Below, one piece after another: positions 54,689 through 62,795 of a DNA stretch of 64,000 nucleotides. This DNA is from Candidatus Heimdallarchaeota archaeon. Lineage in GTDB: Archaea > Asgardarchaeota > Heimdallarchaeia > JABLTI01. Each line of letters starts with the position of its first letter. The first letter of the stretch is position 1. The notes beneath the pieces were generated by a model. The model was given only the letters and a program-made list of their open reading frames with translations, did no database searches and had not been told where the DNA came from. The stretch is taken from contig JABCTZ010000026.1 of NCBI GenBank assembly GCA_018238155.1, positions 24,001 through 88,000 of the forward strand, in the 5' to 3' direction. A program made the translations under genes and the position numbers.

Positions 54689-55888
54689 ATCACAGAGATA
54701 AATGCACATAATAGCAATCATTTTTGTTCAATCTGTGGGAAAAGCAAAAAAAAGGTTTTTCTCAAACGTAGTAATGTTCCTGTACATCAGAATCTTTTAT
54801 ATAATTCATACAAGGAAGCAAGAAATTGTGTTCGAGGAGATATTGAATTAGCATTTTGTAGTTATTGTGGCTTTATTTCAAATTCGAAATTTAATCCTGA
54901 CCTTTTGAATTATTCAGCTGATTATGAAAATACTCAAACATATTCAGGTTATTTCTATGATTACCTTAATAATCTTGTACATTATCTTACTGAAAAATAT
55001 GACCTTATTGGAAAACAGATCTTTGAAATCGGTTGTGGTAAAGGAGATTTTCTAAAACTTATATGTGAGAAGAATCGAAACAAAGGTATTGGTTTTGATC
55101 CTAGTTATATAGGTCCAGAACAGACTCCTGATGGTTCTGTACGCTTTATTAAAGAATTTTTTAATGATGAAAAAGCTAAGAGCTTTTCAAATATCGATTT
55201 TATTGCTTGCCGTCATGTACTAGAACACATAGAAAACCCACTTGAACTACTCTTAACCATCAAGCGATCCTTAAATATGAAGAAAAACACAGCAATTTTT
55301 TTAGAAGTCCCTAATGTAAAGTGGATTTTGACTAATTTTGTTTTCTGGGATATTTTCTATGAACATTATTCTTATTTTACACCAAATTCCTTAAAATATG
55401 CTATTCTAAAAGCTGGTTTGGAAGTCACAAAAACCTCTACAGCTTTTAGTGATCAATATCTTTGGATTGAAGCAAAACCAATGAAAAACAAAGATCAAGA
55501 TATTGAATTACATTCGCTACATGATAATGAAATCAGCTCAGAAATTAATGCATTTGTTAAGAATTATAATAATCAAATAGAAAAATGTAAGAAATTAATA
55601 ATTTGTATGAACGAAACAGAAAAGAGTGCAGTTTGGGGGGCAGGAGCTAAAGGTGTTACATTATTAAACATTTTAGACCCAAATGCTGAGTTGATTGATG
55701 CAGCAATAGATATAAATCCTAATAAACAAGGGAAATTTATTGCGGGAACTGGTCATCTTATCATATCGCCTAAGGAAATAAAAAATAAAAATTATAAAAA
55801 AATCTTAAATTTAAATCCCAATTATCTCAATGAAAACAATGAGTTATTAAGAAAAATGTCTGTAGACATACAATTGAGTACTTTATAA
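54689..55888 (+). CDS. SAM-dependent C-methyltransferase-like protein with zinc N-terminus
   Basis: About 399 residues in the three-part layout of NDP-sugar C-methyltransferases (TylCIII type). An N-terminal zinc-binding segment (CSICGK and CSYCGF) is followed by a methylase core with IFEIGCGKGDFLKLI and ACRHVLEHIENP, and a C-terminal domain with SAVWGAGAKGVTLLN and IDINPNKQGKFIAGT. It is paralogous to 58127-59359. In frame only GTG 54680 precedes the conserved part, but it lies inside the TAGGTG binding site; the ATC at 54689, six bases after that site, fits the local spacing rule. Upstream of these there is no good start. Confidence 0.82.
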   Translation: MTEINAHNSNHFCSICGKSKKKVFLKRSNVPVHQNLLYNSYKEARNCVRGDIELAFCSYCGFISNSKFNPDLLNYSADYENTQTYSGYFYDYLNNLVHYLTEKYDLIGKQIFEIGCGKGDFLKLICEKNRNKGIGFDPSYIGPEQTPDGSVRFIKEFFNDEKAKSFSNIDFIACRHVLEHIENPLELLLTIKRSLNMKKNTAIFLEVPNVKWILTNFVFWDIFYEHYSYFTPNSLKYAILKAGLEVTKTSTAFSDQYLWIEAKPMKNKDQDIELHSLHDNEISSEINAFVKNYNNQIEKCKKLIICMNETEKSAVWGAGAKGVTLLNILDPNAELIDAAIDINPNKQGKFIAGTGHLIISPKEIKNKNYKKILNLNPNYLNENNELLRKMSVDIQLSTL

Positions 55889-55955
55889 TCCGCTAATAGA
55901 AATGGTTTTTCTACCAGCGAATAAATACAATTTATGTAAATATCTGTACAATTTT

Positions 55956-56687
55956 CTACTTTTTCTTAAGGAATCCATTTGGACAATTTGAGACAAATAA
56001 TTTATTGTAACTATCATCTATTTCAAAATCTTTGTTTATCTTTAAGAACTCTTTAATTGCTTCTAAAGGATTATCTTCATTCCAATTTTCCTGACTTCCG
56101 TCTAAACCTATCAATTCAGGCATGATAGTATCAAAAACAACTAGATAACTTCCTGAAGTTACAAATTTACTATAAGCTCTGAGTTCTTTAATTACGTGAT
56201 CTTTTGTGTGATTCGAATCAAGAGCAATTAGAACAGTTGATTGAGGATCGATTTCATTCTCGATTTTTTCAATTGTTTCCTGTTTAACGGAATCTCCTTC
56301 AATCAGCTTAATTCTCTTACTCATTGGATGACTTTCAATAGCTTTTCTATTATGTGATTTAATTTCTATATCTACACCAATTGCTTTTCCTTTGCCTAGG
56401 AGTTCTAACAAAGACGAGTAAAAAATCAATGCTCCACCATGAGCAATTCCAATTTCAATAATTATATCTGGTTTTACCTTAAAAATCAGTTCCTGCATAA
56501 TAATTATATCTGAAGGTAATTGGATAATGGGAATACCTAACCAAGTAATTTCATATGAAAGATTATTTTGCCAACTTGTCCTAATCCATTGCCTACTATC
56601 TTCTTTCAATGTAGCTATATCTTTATTCTTTTTTTGCTTTACATGTTTTTTTAGTTCTGTTATATCATCTTCAGATGGCCAAATCAT
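55956..56687 (-). CDS. CmcI-like methyltransferase (cephalosporin hydroxylase family)
   Basis: A 243-residue protein of the CmcI / rhamnosyl O-methyltransferase family. An N-terminal region with WLGIPIIQLPSDIIIMQELI is followed by the SAM-binding IIIEIGIAHGGALIF, AIGVDIEI and the metal-site-like ALDSNHTKDHVIKEL. Such enzymes O-methylate sugars in surface glycans. It follows the RmlD-like gene in the same direction (about 20 bases), so it likely methylates the deoxysugar made by this operon. Confidence 0.85.
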   Translation of the reverse strand: MIWPSEDDITELKKHVKQKKNKDIATLKEDSRQWIRTSWQNNLSYEITWLGIPIIQLPSDIIIMQELIFKVKPDIIIEIGIAHGGALIFYSSLLELLGKGKAIGVDIEIKSHNRKAIESHPMSKRIKLIEGDSVKQETIEKIENEIDPQSTVLIALDSNHTKDHVIKELRAYSKFVTSGSYLVVFDTIMPELIGLDGSQENWNEDNPLEAIKEFLKINKDFEIDDSYNKLFVSNCPNGFLKKK

Positions 56688-56706
56688 GTTTTTTTCCTCA
56701 TTTTTT

Positions 56707-57570
56707 TTATTCTAGATGTTTTGATCTTATATAACGCTTAAGAGCATCTTTCCAATGTGGTAAATCTATATTCATGTTTGCGGCTTTTTCATTTTTTAGA
56801 GCCGAGAACAATGGTCTTCTCATCTTCCCTGTTAATCCTTTCCGGTCTACAGGAATTAATTTAATACTTATATCCAATATTTTAAATATTTCCTCAGTTA
56901 ATTCATACCAAGTACAAAAACCTTGATTCACCAAATGATAAATTCCTGGTTGTTTTGACTTATGGTCTACCAACTTCAGAACCGCTTTACTTAAATCACT
57001 AGTAAATGTTGGTGAGACTGTTTGATCATTACTCATTTCTAGGAGAGATAATCGTTTAGAATCCTTTATTCTTTTTTCTATAAAATTACCTCCTTTTGAT
57101 GTTGCTCCTTGAAAACCATACAATCCGCATGTTCTAATAATGATAGATTTTGAGTAGGAAATAGCCGCAAATTCTCCAGCTAGTTTAGATAACCCATATA
57201 TTTGAAGTGGACCAGGTACATCAGTTTCTATATATTGTTCTCCTTTTCTTCCATCAAATACATAGTCAGTACTAAAAGATACAAACCAAACATCAAATTC
57301 ACTTGTAATTTCAGCCATATCTTTGACAGCTAGGCAATTTGCTTGAAATGCTTCTAATGGATGATCTTCACATAATGGAACATTATGATACGCAGCTGTA
57401 TTGATTACAATTTCTGGTTGAAATTCTTTCATTGCAGACAGAAAGGATTGTTTATCTGTTATATCTAGTTCACTTTTATTTGGTGCTAAAACCTCATTAC
57501 TCGTTGTACTAAGATCATGTATTAAAGCAGAACCTAATTGACCTGTTTTTCCGATTACTAAATATTTCAT
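56707..57570 (-). CDS. RmlD-like NDP-4-keto-6-deoxyhexose reductase
   Basis: A 287-residue RmlD-family reductase. KYLVIGKTGQLGSAL (cofactor loop), INTAAYHNVPLCE, FSTDYVFDG and the catalytic YGLSKLAGE are intact. It reduces the 4-keto group of an NDP-6-deoxyhexose. Its ATG overlaps the stop of the RmlC-like gene (57567-57570, ATGA). With the neighbouring C-methyltransferase and CDP-glucose pyrophosphorylase this suggests a CDP-linked branched or rhamnose-like sugar rather than dTDP-rhamnose, since no RmlA or RmlB is present. Confidence 0.9.
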   Translation of the reverse strand: MKYLVIGKTGQLGSALIHDLSTTSNEVLAPNKSELDITDKQSFLSAMKEFQPEIVINTAAYHNVPLCEDHPLEAFQANCLAVKDMAEITSEFDVWFVSFSTDYVFDGRKGEQYIETDVPGPLQIYGLSKLAGEFAAISYSKSIIIRTCGLYGFQGATSKGGNFIEKRIKDSKRLSLLEMSNDQTVSPTFTSDLSKAVLKLVDHKSKQPGIYHLVNQGFCTWYELTEEIFKILDISIKLIPVDRKGLTGKMRRPLFSALKNEKAANMNIDLPHWKDALKRYIRSKHLE

Positions 57571-58127
57571 AAAGAATCACTTACAATGCCTTTGAAATTT
57601 TTATCTAAAAGTTCATAATTTTTATCCTTTTCTGAAATATCAGTAATTTCTTGCGACCATGGAATATTCACTAAGGGATCATTATATCTAATTCCTCTTT
57701 CAAACTCTTTATCATAATATTCTGTGTGGAAATAGAGTAATGCAGCATTTTCTGTAATGGTTTGAAATCCGTGAGCAAATCCTTCTGATATGTAAATCAT
57801 TTTCAAGTTATCTTCACTTAGAAGTTCTGTATGGTAGCTTAGAAAAGTAGGTGAATTTTTCCTAATATCTATTATTACATCAAATACTGAACCTTGAAGG
57901 CATTTTATAATCTTGCACTCAGCTCTGGGTTGTTTCTGATAATGCATACCTCTAATACTGCCTTTCTGCTTAGTCAATGAATGATTTATTTGAACAATCT
58001 CTTTTTTGTGAATTATTTCTTTAAACTCATTCTTACAAAATAATCTAGTAAACATTCCCCTGTGATCTTTAAAAGGATCAAGCATGATTACATATGCTCC
58101 TTCAAATGGAGTTTCAATAAACCTCAT
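57567..58127 (-). CDS. RmlC-like NDP-4-keto-6-deoxyhexose 3,5-epimerase
   Basis: A 186-residue cupin epimerase. FKDHRGMFTRLF, SIRGMHYQKQPR (catalytic His region), VFDVIIDIRKNSPTF and FAHGFQTI are family motifs. It inverts C3 and/or C5 of the 4-keto sugar. It overlaps both neighbours (stop/start overlaps at 58127 and 57567-57570), so the methyltransferase, epimerase and reductase are translationally linked and should act in sequence. Confidence 0.92.
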   Translation of the reverse strand: MRFIETPFEGAYVIMLDPFKDHRGMFTRLFCKNEFKEIIHKKEIVQINHSLTKQKGSIRGMHYQKQPRAECKIIKCLQGSVFDVIIDIRKNSPTFLSYHTELLSEDNLKMIYISEGFAHGFQTITENAALLYFHTEYYDKEFERGIRYNDPLVNIPWSQEITDISEKDKNYELLDKNFKGIVSDSL

Positions 58128-59359
58128 TAAACCATCTCAAGATTCGGTATAGGGATGATGAATTTACCACCTTTTTTATGATATACCTTTTGTTGTTCCA
58201 TAATCTCTTTAGCAAAATTCCAAGCGAAAATAAGTAAATAATCAGGTTGTTTTTCTAGAATATAATCAGGTGAAACTATTGGGATTTTTTTCCCAGGCAT
58301 ATAAAATCCTTGTTTGTGAGGATTACGGTCAGCAACAAAATCAATTACATCATTTCCAATATCCAAGTAGTTCGTTAAAACAGCTCCTTTTGCTGCAGCA
58401 CCGTAAGCAGCAATTGATTTGTCCTCTGCTTTTAATCTAATTAGAAGATTTTTTAATTCTCTACCAATCTGTATTGCTTGCTTAGCAAAATTTTGATAGT
58501 AGTTAATTTGCCATAATCCTAATTCCTTCTCTTCTTTCAAAAGTAATTCTTTGTTTTGAGTTATCTTATCTTGATGCTGTTCGTGCATAATTTTTATCCT
58601 TAAAGACCCTCCATGAATAGCTGTTCGTTCTATATCAACTATAATTAGATGATGATTCTTGAAAAGGTTATCAATAGATGAAAGAGAATAATAACACAAG
58701 TGTTCATGATAGATTGTATCGAATTCATTTTTATCAATCATATCTCGAACATATGGGAATTCGAAAATACCAATTCCATCATCTTTTAGAATTATTCTTA
58801 TCCCTTCAATAAAATCATTCAAACCTGCAATGTGAGCTAAAACATTATTTCCAATAATAACATCAGCAGTTTTATTTTCCGCTTTTAATTTTGTAGCTGT
58901 TTCACTATTAAAAAATTCACAGAGAGTTGGTATACCTTTTTCCTCTGAAATTTTTGCTACATTTTCTGCTGGTTCTATACCTAAAACTGGAACATTATAG
59001 GTTTTAAAGTATTGAAGCAAATAACCATCATTACTGGCAATTTCAATAACAAGATTTTCTTCTGTTAATCCTTGTTCCTTAACAAGTTTATCAACAAGCT
59101 TCTTAGAATGTTGAAGCATAGTATCTGAAAAAGAAGAAAAGTAATAATATTTACTAAATAAAATTCTAGGATCAACTGTTTCATTTATTTGTACTAAAGA
59201 GCATTTAGGGCAAAAAACTAATTCTAAGGGATATTGTTTTTCTTGTTTATTGATATCTTTGTTTGAAACAAGAGCATTAGCCAAAGGTAAAATACCTAAT
59301 GAGAGGATAGTTTCTATGTTAAAAGACTCACATGACCTGCAACTGAAATTTTTTTTCAT
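58127..59359 (-). CDS. NDP-4-keto-6-deoxyhexose C-methyltransferase
   Basis: A 410-residue enzyme of the TylCIII/NovU-type family that adds a methyl to C3 (or C5) of an NDP-keto-deoxyhexose. Zinc ligands C-x2-C near the start (FSCRSCES) and FCPKCSLVQ; methylase core VIEIASNDGYLLQYF and GNNVLAHIAGLNDFI; the YHEHLCYYSL catalytic region; C-terminal AAYGAAAKGAVLTNYLD and VADRNPHKQGFYMPG. All segments are intact and the length is typical. It starts an operon of three overlapping genes. The paralogue at 54689-55888 is on the other strand. Confidence 0.92.
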   Translation of the reverse strand: MKKNFSCRSCESFNIETILSLGILPLANALVSNKDINKQEKQYPLELVFCPKCSLVQINETVDPRILFSKYYYFSSFSDTMLQHSKKLVDKLVKEQGLTEENLVIEIASNDGYLLQYFKTYNVPVLGIEPAENVAKISEEKGIPTLCEFFNSETATKLKAENKTADVIIGNNVLAHIAGLNDFIEGIRIILKDDGIGIFEFPYVRDMIDKNEFDTIYHEHLCYYSLSSIDNLFKNHHLIIVDIERTAIHGGSLRIKIMHEQHQDKITQNKELLLKEEKELGLWQINYYQNFAKQAIQIGRELKNLLIRLKAEDKSIAAYGAAAKGAVLTNYLDIGNDVIDFVADRNPHKQGFYMPGKKIPIVSPDYILEKQPDYLLIFAWNFAKEIMEQQKVYHKKGGKFIIPIPNLEMV

Positions 59360-59488
59360 ATTAAATACACCAAAACCATATTTGTACTCATTTTGACTAA
59401 TTCCGATTTATTTGTGTTTTACTCCATGGTAAAATGCTTTATTGCACATGTTAGGATAATTATTTTACAGAGTATTTCAAACCTATAT

Positions 59489-59587
59489 TTATTTAAGTTC
59501 GTTTATCCTTCTTCTAATTTCATTGACAGATAGAGGTTCCTCATTAGAAAAATTGAAGGCTTCTCCATGAATTTTGTTATCCGCCAT
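59489..59587 (-). pseudogene. 3'-terminal relic of a CDP-glucose 4,6-dehydratase gene
   Basis: Thirty-two codons, MADNKIHGEAFNFSNEEPLS then a short helix to a TAA, match the C-terminal region of CDP-glucose 4,6-dehydratase (RfbG), which typically has GEAFNFG/S.E.P.SV before the last helix. Everything upstream (cofactor and active site) is missing. Its place directly after the rfbF-like gene and before the C-methyltransferase is exactly where rfbG occurs in intact CDP-deoxysugar operons, so it is read as a deletion remnant. Confidence 0.7.
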
Positions 59588-59615
59588 TTTACTTCAACCT
59601 TCTTACAAATAAAGA

Positions 59616-60422
59616 CTATTTCCATAATTTCCAGAAAGCGTCATTATTATTCCAGAGCTTGTTTAAATAATTCATATCTCTAACATTATCCATACAAGCC
59701 CACATTCCAGGAAGCTTGTACATTTGAACATTGCCCTTTCCAGCAAGGTCTTCTAAAGGACCAATCTCGAAATCAGCATTTACATCAGAAGAAAGATAAT
59801 CAAAAAGTTCTGTTTCATGAACCATAAATCCACCATTTATTAATCCCTGTGAGGCTTGTGGTTTTTCACTAAATGAGATTATTTCTGAACCTTTGTGAAT
59901 TATTTCTCCAAATCTTGAAGGAGGATGAACACCTGTTAGTGTACTTATTTTTCCATGGGATTTATGAAATTTAAGAAGTGCATTTATGTCTATATTAGCA
60001 ACACCATCTCCATATGTTAATATGAATCTATCAGTACTAACATATTTCTCGATTCGTTTTACACGCCCACCTTTTAGAGTCTGGAGTCCAGTATCTACCA
60101 ATTTAACATTCCAGTCTACTATTTCTGACTCATCTAAATATTCATACTTACCAGTTTTCATTTCAATTTCAAAATTATTAGTGTACTCTTTATAGAACAT
60201 AAAGTAGTGTTTTATTTTATCCGATTGATAACCCAGAGTTAAAATGAAATTATTATATCCCCAATGTGAATATATTTTCATTACATGCCAGAGAATAGGT
60301 TTTCCTCCAATTTCAATCATAGGCTTAGGTTTACTCATTGTTTCAATTCCTAATCTAGTTCCTAACCCACCGCATAAAATTACTACCGGGATATCTTTAT
60401 CCTCATTAACCAAAGCATTCAC
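59616..60422 (-). CDS. rfbF: glucose-1-phosphate cytidylyltransferase
   Basis: A 268-residue RfbF that makes CDP-glucose from CTP and glucose 1-phosphate. PVVILCGGLGTRLG is the nucleotide-binding loop, followed by MSKPKPMIEIGGKPILWHVMKIYSHWG, LTYGDGVANID (metal Asp) and GLINGGFMVHE. The length matches the family (about 255-260). The start is a GTG at 60422 without a strong binding site; a TTG three codons later is possible. First gene of the CDP-deoxysugar operon; the next enzyme (CDP-glucose dehydratase) is only a relic. Confidence 0.94.
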   Translation of the reverse strand: MNALVNEDKDIPVVILCGGLGTRLGIETMSKPKPMIEIGGKPILWHVMKIYSHWGYNNFILTLGYQSDKIKHYFMFYKEYTNNFEIEMKTGKYEYLDESEIVDWNVKLVDTGLQTLKGGRVKRIEKYVSTDRFILTYGDGVANIDINALLKFHKSHGKISTLTGVHPPSRFGEIIHKGSEIISFSEKPQASQGLINGGFMVHETELFDYLSSDVNADFEIGPLEDLAGKGNVQMYKLPGMWACMDNVRDMNYLNKLWNNNDAFWKLWK

Positions 60423-60558
60423 AAACTATTTCTAATTTATTGAAATAAGTAAACTGGACTTCTATATAAATAGCTTTTCATGGAATGTCAATGCTTTTAT
60501 TTTTGAAAATAAAATTTTTTTAGTGAAGAAAAAATAATAAAGAAGAAAGAAAAATACG

Positions 60559-60574
60559 ACCACTTAATTGGTCT
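60559..60574 (-). terminator. hairpin with T-rich flank after the zinc-ribbon-tailed membrane gene
   Basis: GACCA and TGGTC pair around a six-base loop. On the minus strand a T-rich tract (TTTTTCTTTCTTC and more) follows, and the structure lies just past the ends of the leftward membrane gene and its frameshifted tail. It may work on both strands. Confidence 0.5.
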
Positions 60575-60584
60575 TATTTTCTTT

Positions 60585-60683
60585 TACTTATCACGACTAT
60601 AGCATTTTTGGCAAGAAGTGCTCGCATCAATACTTTCTCCATATGTTGGGCAGATAGTAATGTTTGAACCTCTATTTTTGTCA
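60585..60683 (-). pseudogene. frameshifted zinc-ribbon tail of the membrane protein gene
   Basis: Ignoring one extra base near the TGATGA at 60684, the minus-strand reading continues from the membrane protein as NDDKNRG, then ICPTYGESIDAS, CQKCYSRDK and a TAA at 60585. This is the CPxCGxxI...CxxC zinc-ribbon pattern with its second Cys replaced by Tyr. It looks like a lost C-terminal zinc ribbon now out of frame. The remaining 60423-60558 spacer is A/T-rich without a gene. Confidence 0.6.
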
Positions 60684-61364
60684 TCAGTTTTCTTTATTTG
60701 AATCAATAATGCTTTGTTCTAGATTAACCAAATACTTGTCAAAATCGCCTACTCCGTCTGATTTCAAATAGGAATCAATAATTATACTTGTCAATCTCTT
60801 AAGTTTTGCTGCTTGCAATTCAAAATCTGAATCGTCAGCTGTCAATGTTAGATAATGAGCTAGCTGTTGTTTAATCATATCTTCTCCTTCAAGATTTATC
60901 TCCAACTTATTGGCTATTTGAGATAATATTTTATAATTGTGAACCCACCAACCAAGTGAAACAATGAGCTCTTTTGGTTGGGGAACATAAGTATAAGGAT
61001 TCCTTGCAACATTGACAGCTGTAGTCTGAGACCATAATTTTAGAAATTTATCATAAATATAACCACCTACAACAAAAATGACTAAAATAAATAATGTAAA
61101 AACTAATATTATCCAAAAAGGAATGTTTTCAGGATCTGGAACCCATGCACCAGGAAGATATTTTGCATAGGCTAAAGAAAGTAATAGAGCAAACGTAACT
61201 AAACCAAACATTGCTCTTGATTGATCTATTCGGAATCGCCATCGCATAGAAAAAAGTTTTAGCCACTTTCCAGATTTTTTAGCTGAAACTTTCATTTTTT
61301 CCCTTTTTTCAATCCTCGAAATTTTACTCTCATCATTTTTTTCAATTCTTGATTTTTTACTCAT
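60684..61364 (-). CDS. two-helix membrane protein, truncated by frameshift
   Basis: A 226-residue protein. A very basic, Lys/Ser-rich N-terminus (1-50) is followed by two transmembrane helices (about 52-70 and 82-105) and a helical C-terminal domain that ends just before a frameshifted zinc ribbon. Function unknown; no enzyme motif. With the tail restored it would be a membrane-tethered zinc-ribbon protein like others in this window (17812-19329, 21620-22990). The start ATG at 61364 has only A/T sequence upstream. Confidence 0.65.
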   Translation of the reverse strand: MSKKSRIEKNDESKISRIEKREKMKVSAKKSGKWLKLFSMRWRFRIDQSRAMFGLVTFALLLSLAYAKYLPGAWVPDPENIPFWIILVFTLFILVIFVVGGYIYDKFLKLWSQTTAVNVARNPYTYVPQPKELIVSLGWWVHNYKILSQIANKLEINLEGEDMIKQQLAHYLTLTADDSDFELQAAKLKRLTSIIIDSYLKSDGVGDFDKYLVNLEQSIIDSNKEN

Positions 61365-61757
61365 TTTTTTTTCCTCAATAACTTTACTATTTTCTTTATT
61401 AGGTAAGATAATTACCTCTCGGAATTTTAGTTTGATAATTTAGATTTCTTTGTTACTTTATTGAATATTTCTAACACTTTTATGTTTTCAAAAAATATCT
61501 GTTTACAACAAAGGGTATTTTTTTTGAATTGTGTGTTATTATTGCTTGTCAATATTTAAATAGTAAAGTAGACTTTCTACCAAACAGGTCTATCAAAAAT
61601 TGTCTAGGCAAATAAAATTTCGTTTTTACTGTAAATGATTGAATCCTTGCGAGATTCTCACAACAAAGCATTTATACAAATTCAACGATATTTTACTTAA
61701 TAATCCTTTACAAATGACAAAGTTCAGTGTTATCTGAATTGTTTGGGTGGGTAAGAA
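61365..61757. other. divergent intergenic region
   Basis: No gene seen. An ATATTTAAATAG box (about 61550-61561) and a TTTATACA box (61671-61678) face the rightward dehydratase-related genes. GGGTGGG (61745-61751) is the ribosome binding site of the gene that starts with ATT at 61758. Confidence 0.4.
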
Positions 61758-62795
61758 ATTTCAAAGAAGATTGGTATACCACGAGCTTTAATTTACTACA
61801 AATTTGGTGATTTATGGAAAACATTTTTCACTGAATTGGGTCAAGAAGTTGTTATTTCAACTGAAACAACAAAAAAAATAAGAGAAATAGCAATTAGATC
61901 TGCCCCTGATGAAGACTGTTATTCTTCAAAATTATACTTTGGGCATGTTCTTAGCTTAAAAGACAAAGTCGATTATCTCTTCATACCTCGATTTGGCAGT
62001 AATCATCCAGTAAATGTTGGATGTCCTAAATTCCTTGGATTAGCAGAAGTATTAGAATCGATGTTCTCAGATTTACCACCAATAATTAAACCATATTTTT
62101 CACGAGCAAAAGGTGGACATAAAACCTATCACTTACTTGCAAAAGCATTCGCAATTGGTTGGAAATTTACCAAAAATCCTATTAAAATTGTAAGAGCAAT
62201 TCGTAAGGCAATACAAGCTCACAAACAACACAAGGATGAGCTAGTTATTGATGAAGAAATGTTACATAAATGGGAACGATCTGAAATATATCTTAACGAT
62301 GAACCAATAGCTCAAGAAGGAGAAAGACCACTTAAAATTGCTTTAGTAGGTCACTCGTATGTCATCAATGATGACTATTCATCACTTGACATGCGCAAAA
62401 AATTGAAAGAGCATGGTGTAGATATAATAACTTCAGAACAAATGCCTCGAGATTTAATTGAGAAGCAAATGGAAAAGCTAGATTTCAATATGTATTTTGA
62501 TTATGAGCGTGAAATTTTAGGTACAATAATGCATTTCCAAGAAACAGGAACAATTGACGGGATAGTTCACATGATTATTTTTAGTTGTGGTCCTGATTCT
62601 ATCGCTGGAGAGATGGCTGCGCGGTTCAATCGCAGAAATCCAAATGTTCAATTACTTCAACTAGTATTGGATGATTTAACAGCAGAAACCGGTATGAATA
62701 CAAGAATAGAAGCCTTTACAGATATGTTAAGGAGGAAGATAACTAAAGATGCCATTCACATTCCCACACTTCGGGTCTCTGAAGTACGTGTTTGA
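61758..62795 (+). CDS. DUF2229 / CoA-activase-related protein, apparent ATT start
   Basis: About 345 residues of the acyl-CoA dehydratase activase-related (DUF2229) family, a relative of 2-hydroxyacyl-CoA dehydratase components. The characteristic N-terminus KKIGIPRALIYYKFGDLWKTFF is encoded only upstream of the first ordinary start (TTG 61836). In frame there is no ATG, GTG or TTG between the TAA at 61752 and 61836, but an ATT at 61758 stands six bases after GGGTGGG. Cysteines in NVGCPKF and IIFSCGPDS are probable iron-sulphur ligands. It overlaps the next gene by 47 bases. Its activase partner is not seen in the window. Confidence 0.8.
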   Translation: MSKKIGIPRALIYYKFGDLWKTFFTELGQEVVISTETTKKIREIAIRSAPDEDCYSSKLYFGHVLSLKDKVDYLFIPRFGSNHPVNVGCPKFLGLAEVLESMFSDLPPIIKPYFSRAKGGHKTYHLLAKAFAIGWKFTKNPIKIVRAIRKAIQAHKQHKDELVIDEEMLHKWERSEIYLNDEPIAQEGERPLKIALVGHSYVINDDYSSLDMRKKLKEHGVDIITSEQMPRDLIEKQMEKLDFNMYFDYEREILGTIMHFQETGTIDGIVHMIIFSCGPDSIAGEMAARFNRRNPNVQLLQLVLDDLTAETGMNTRIEAFTDMLRRKITKDAIHIPTLRVSEVRV

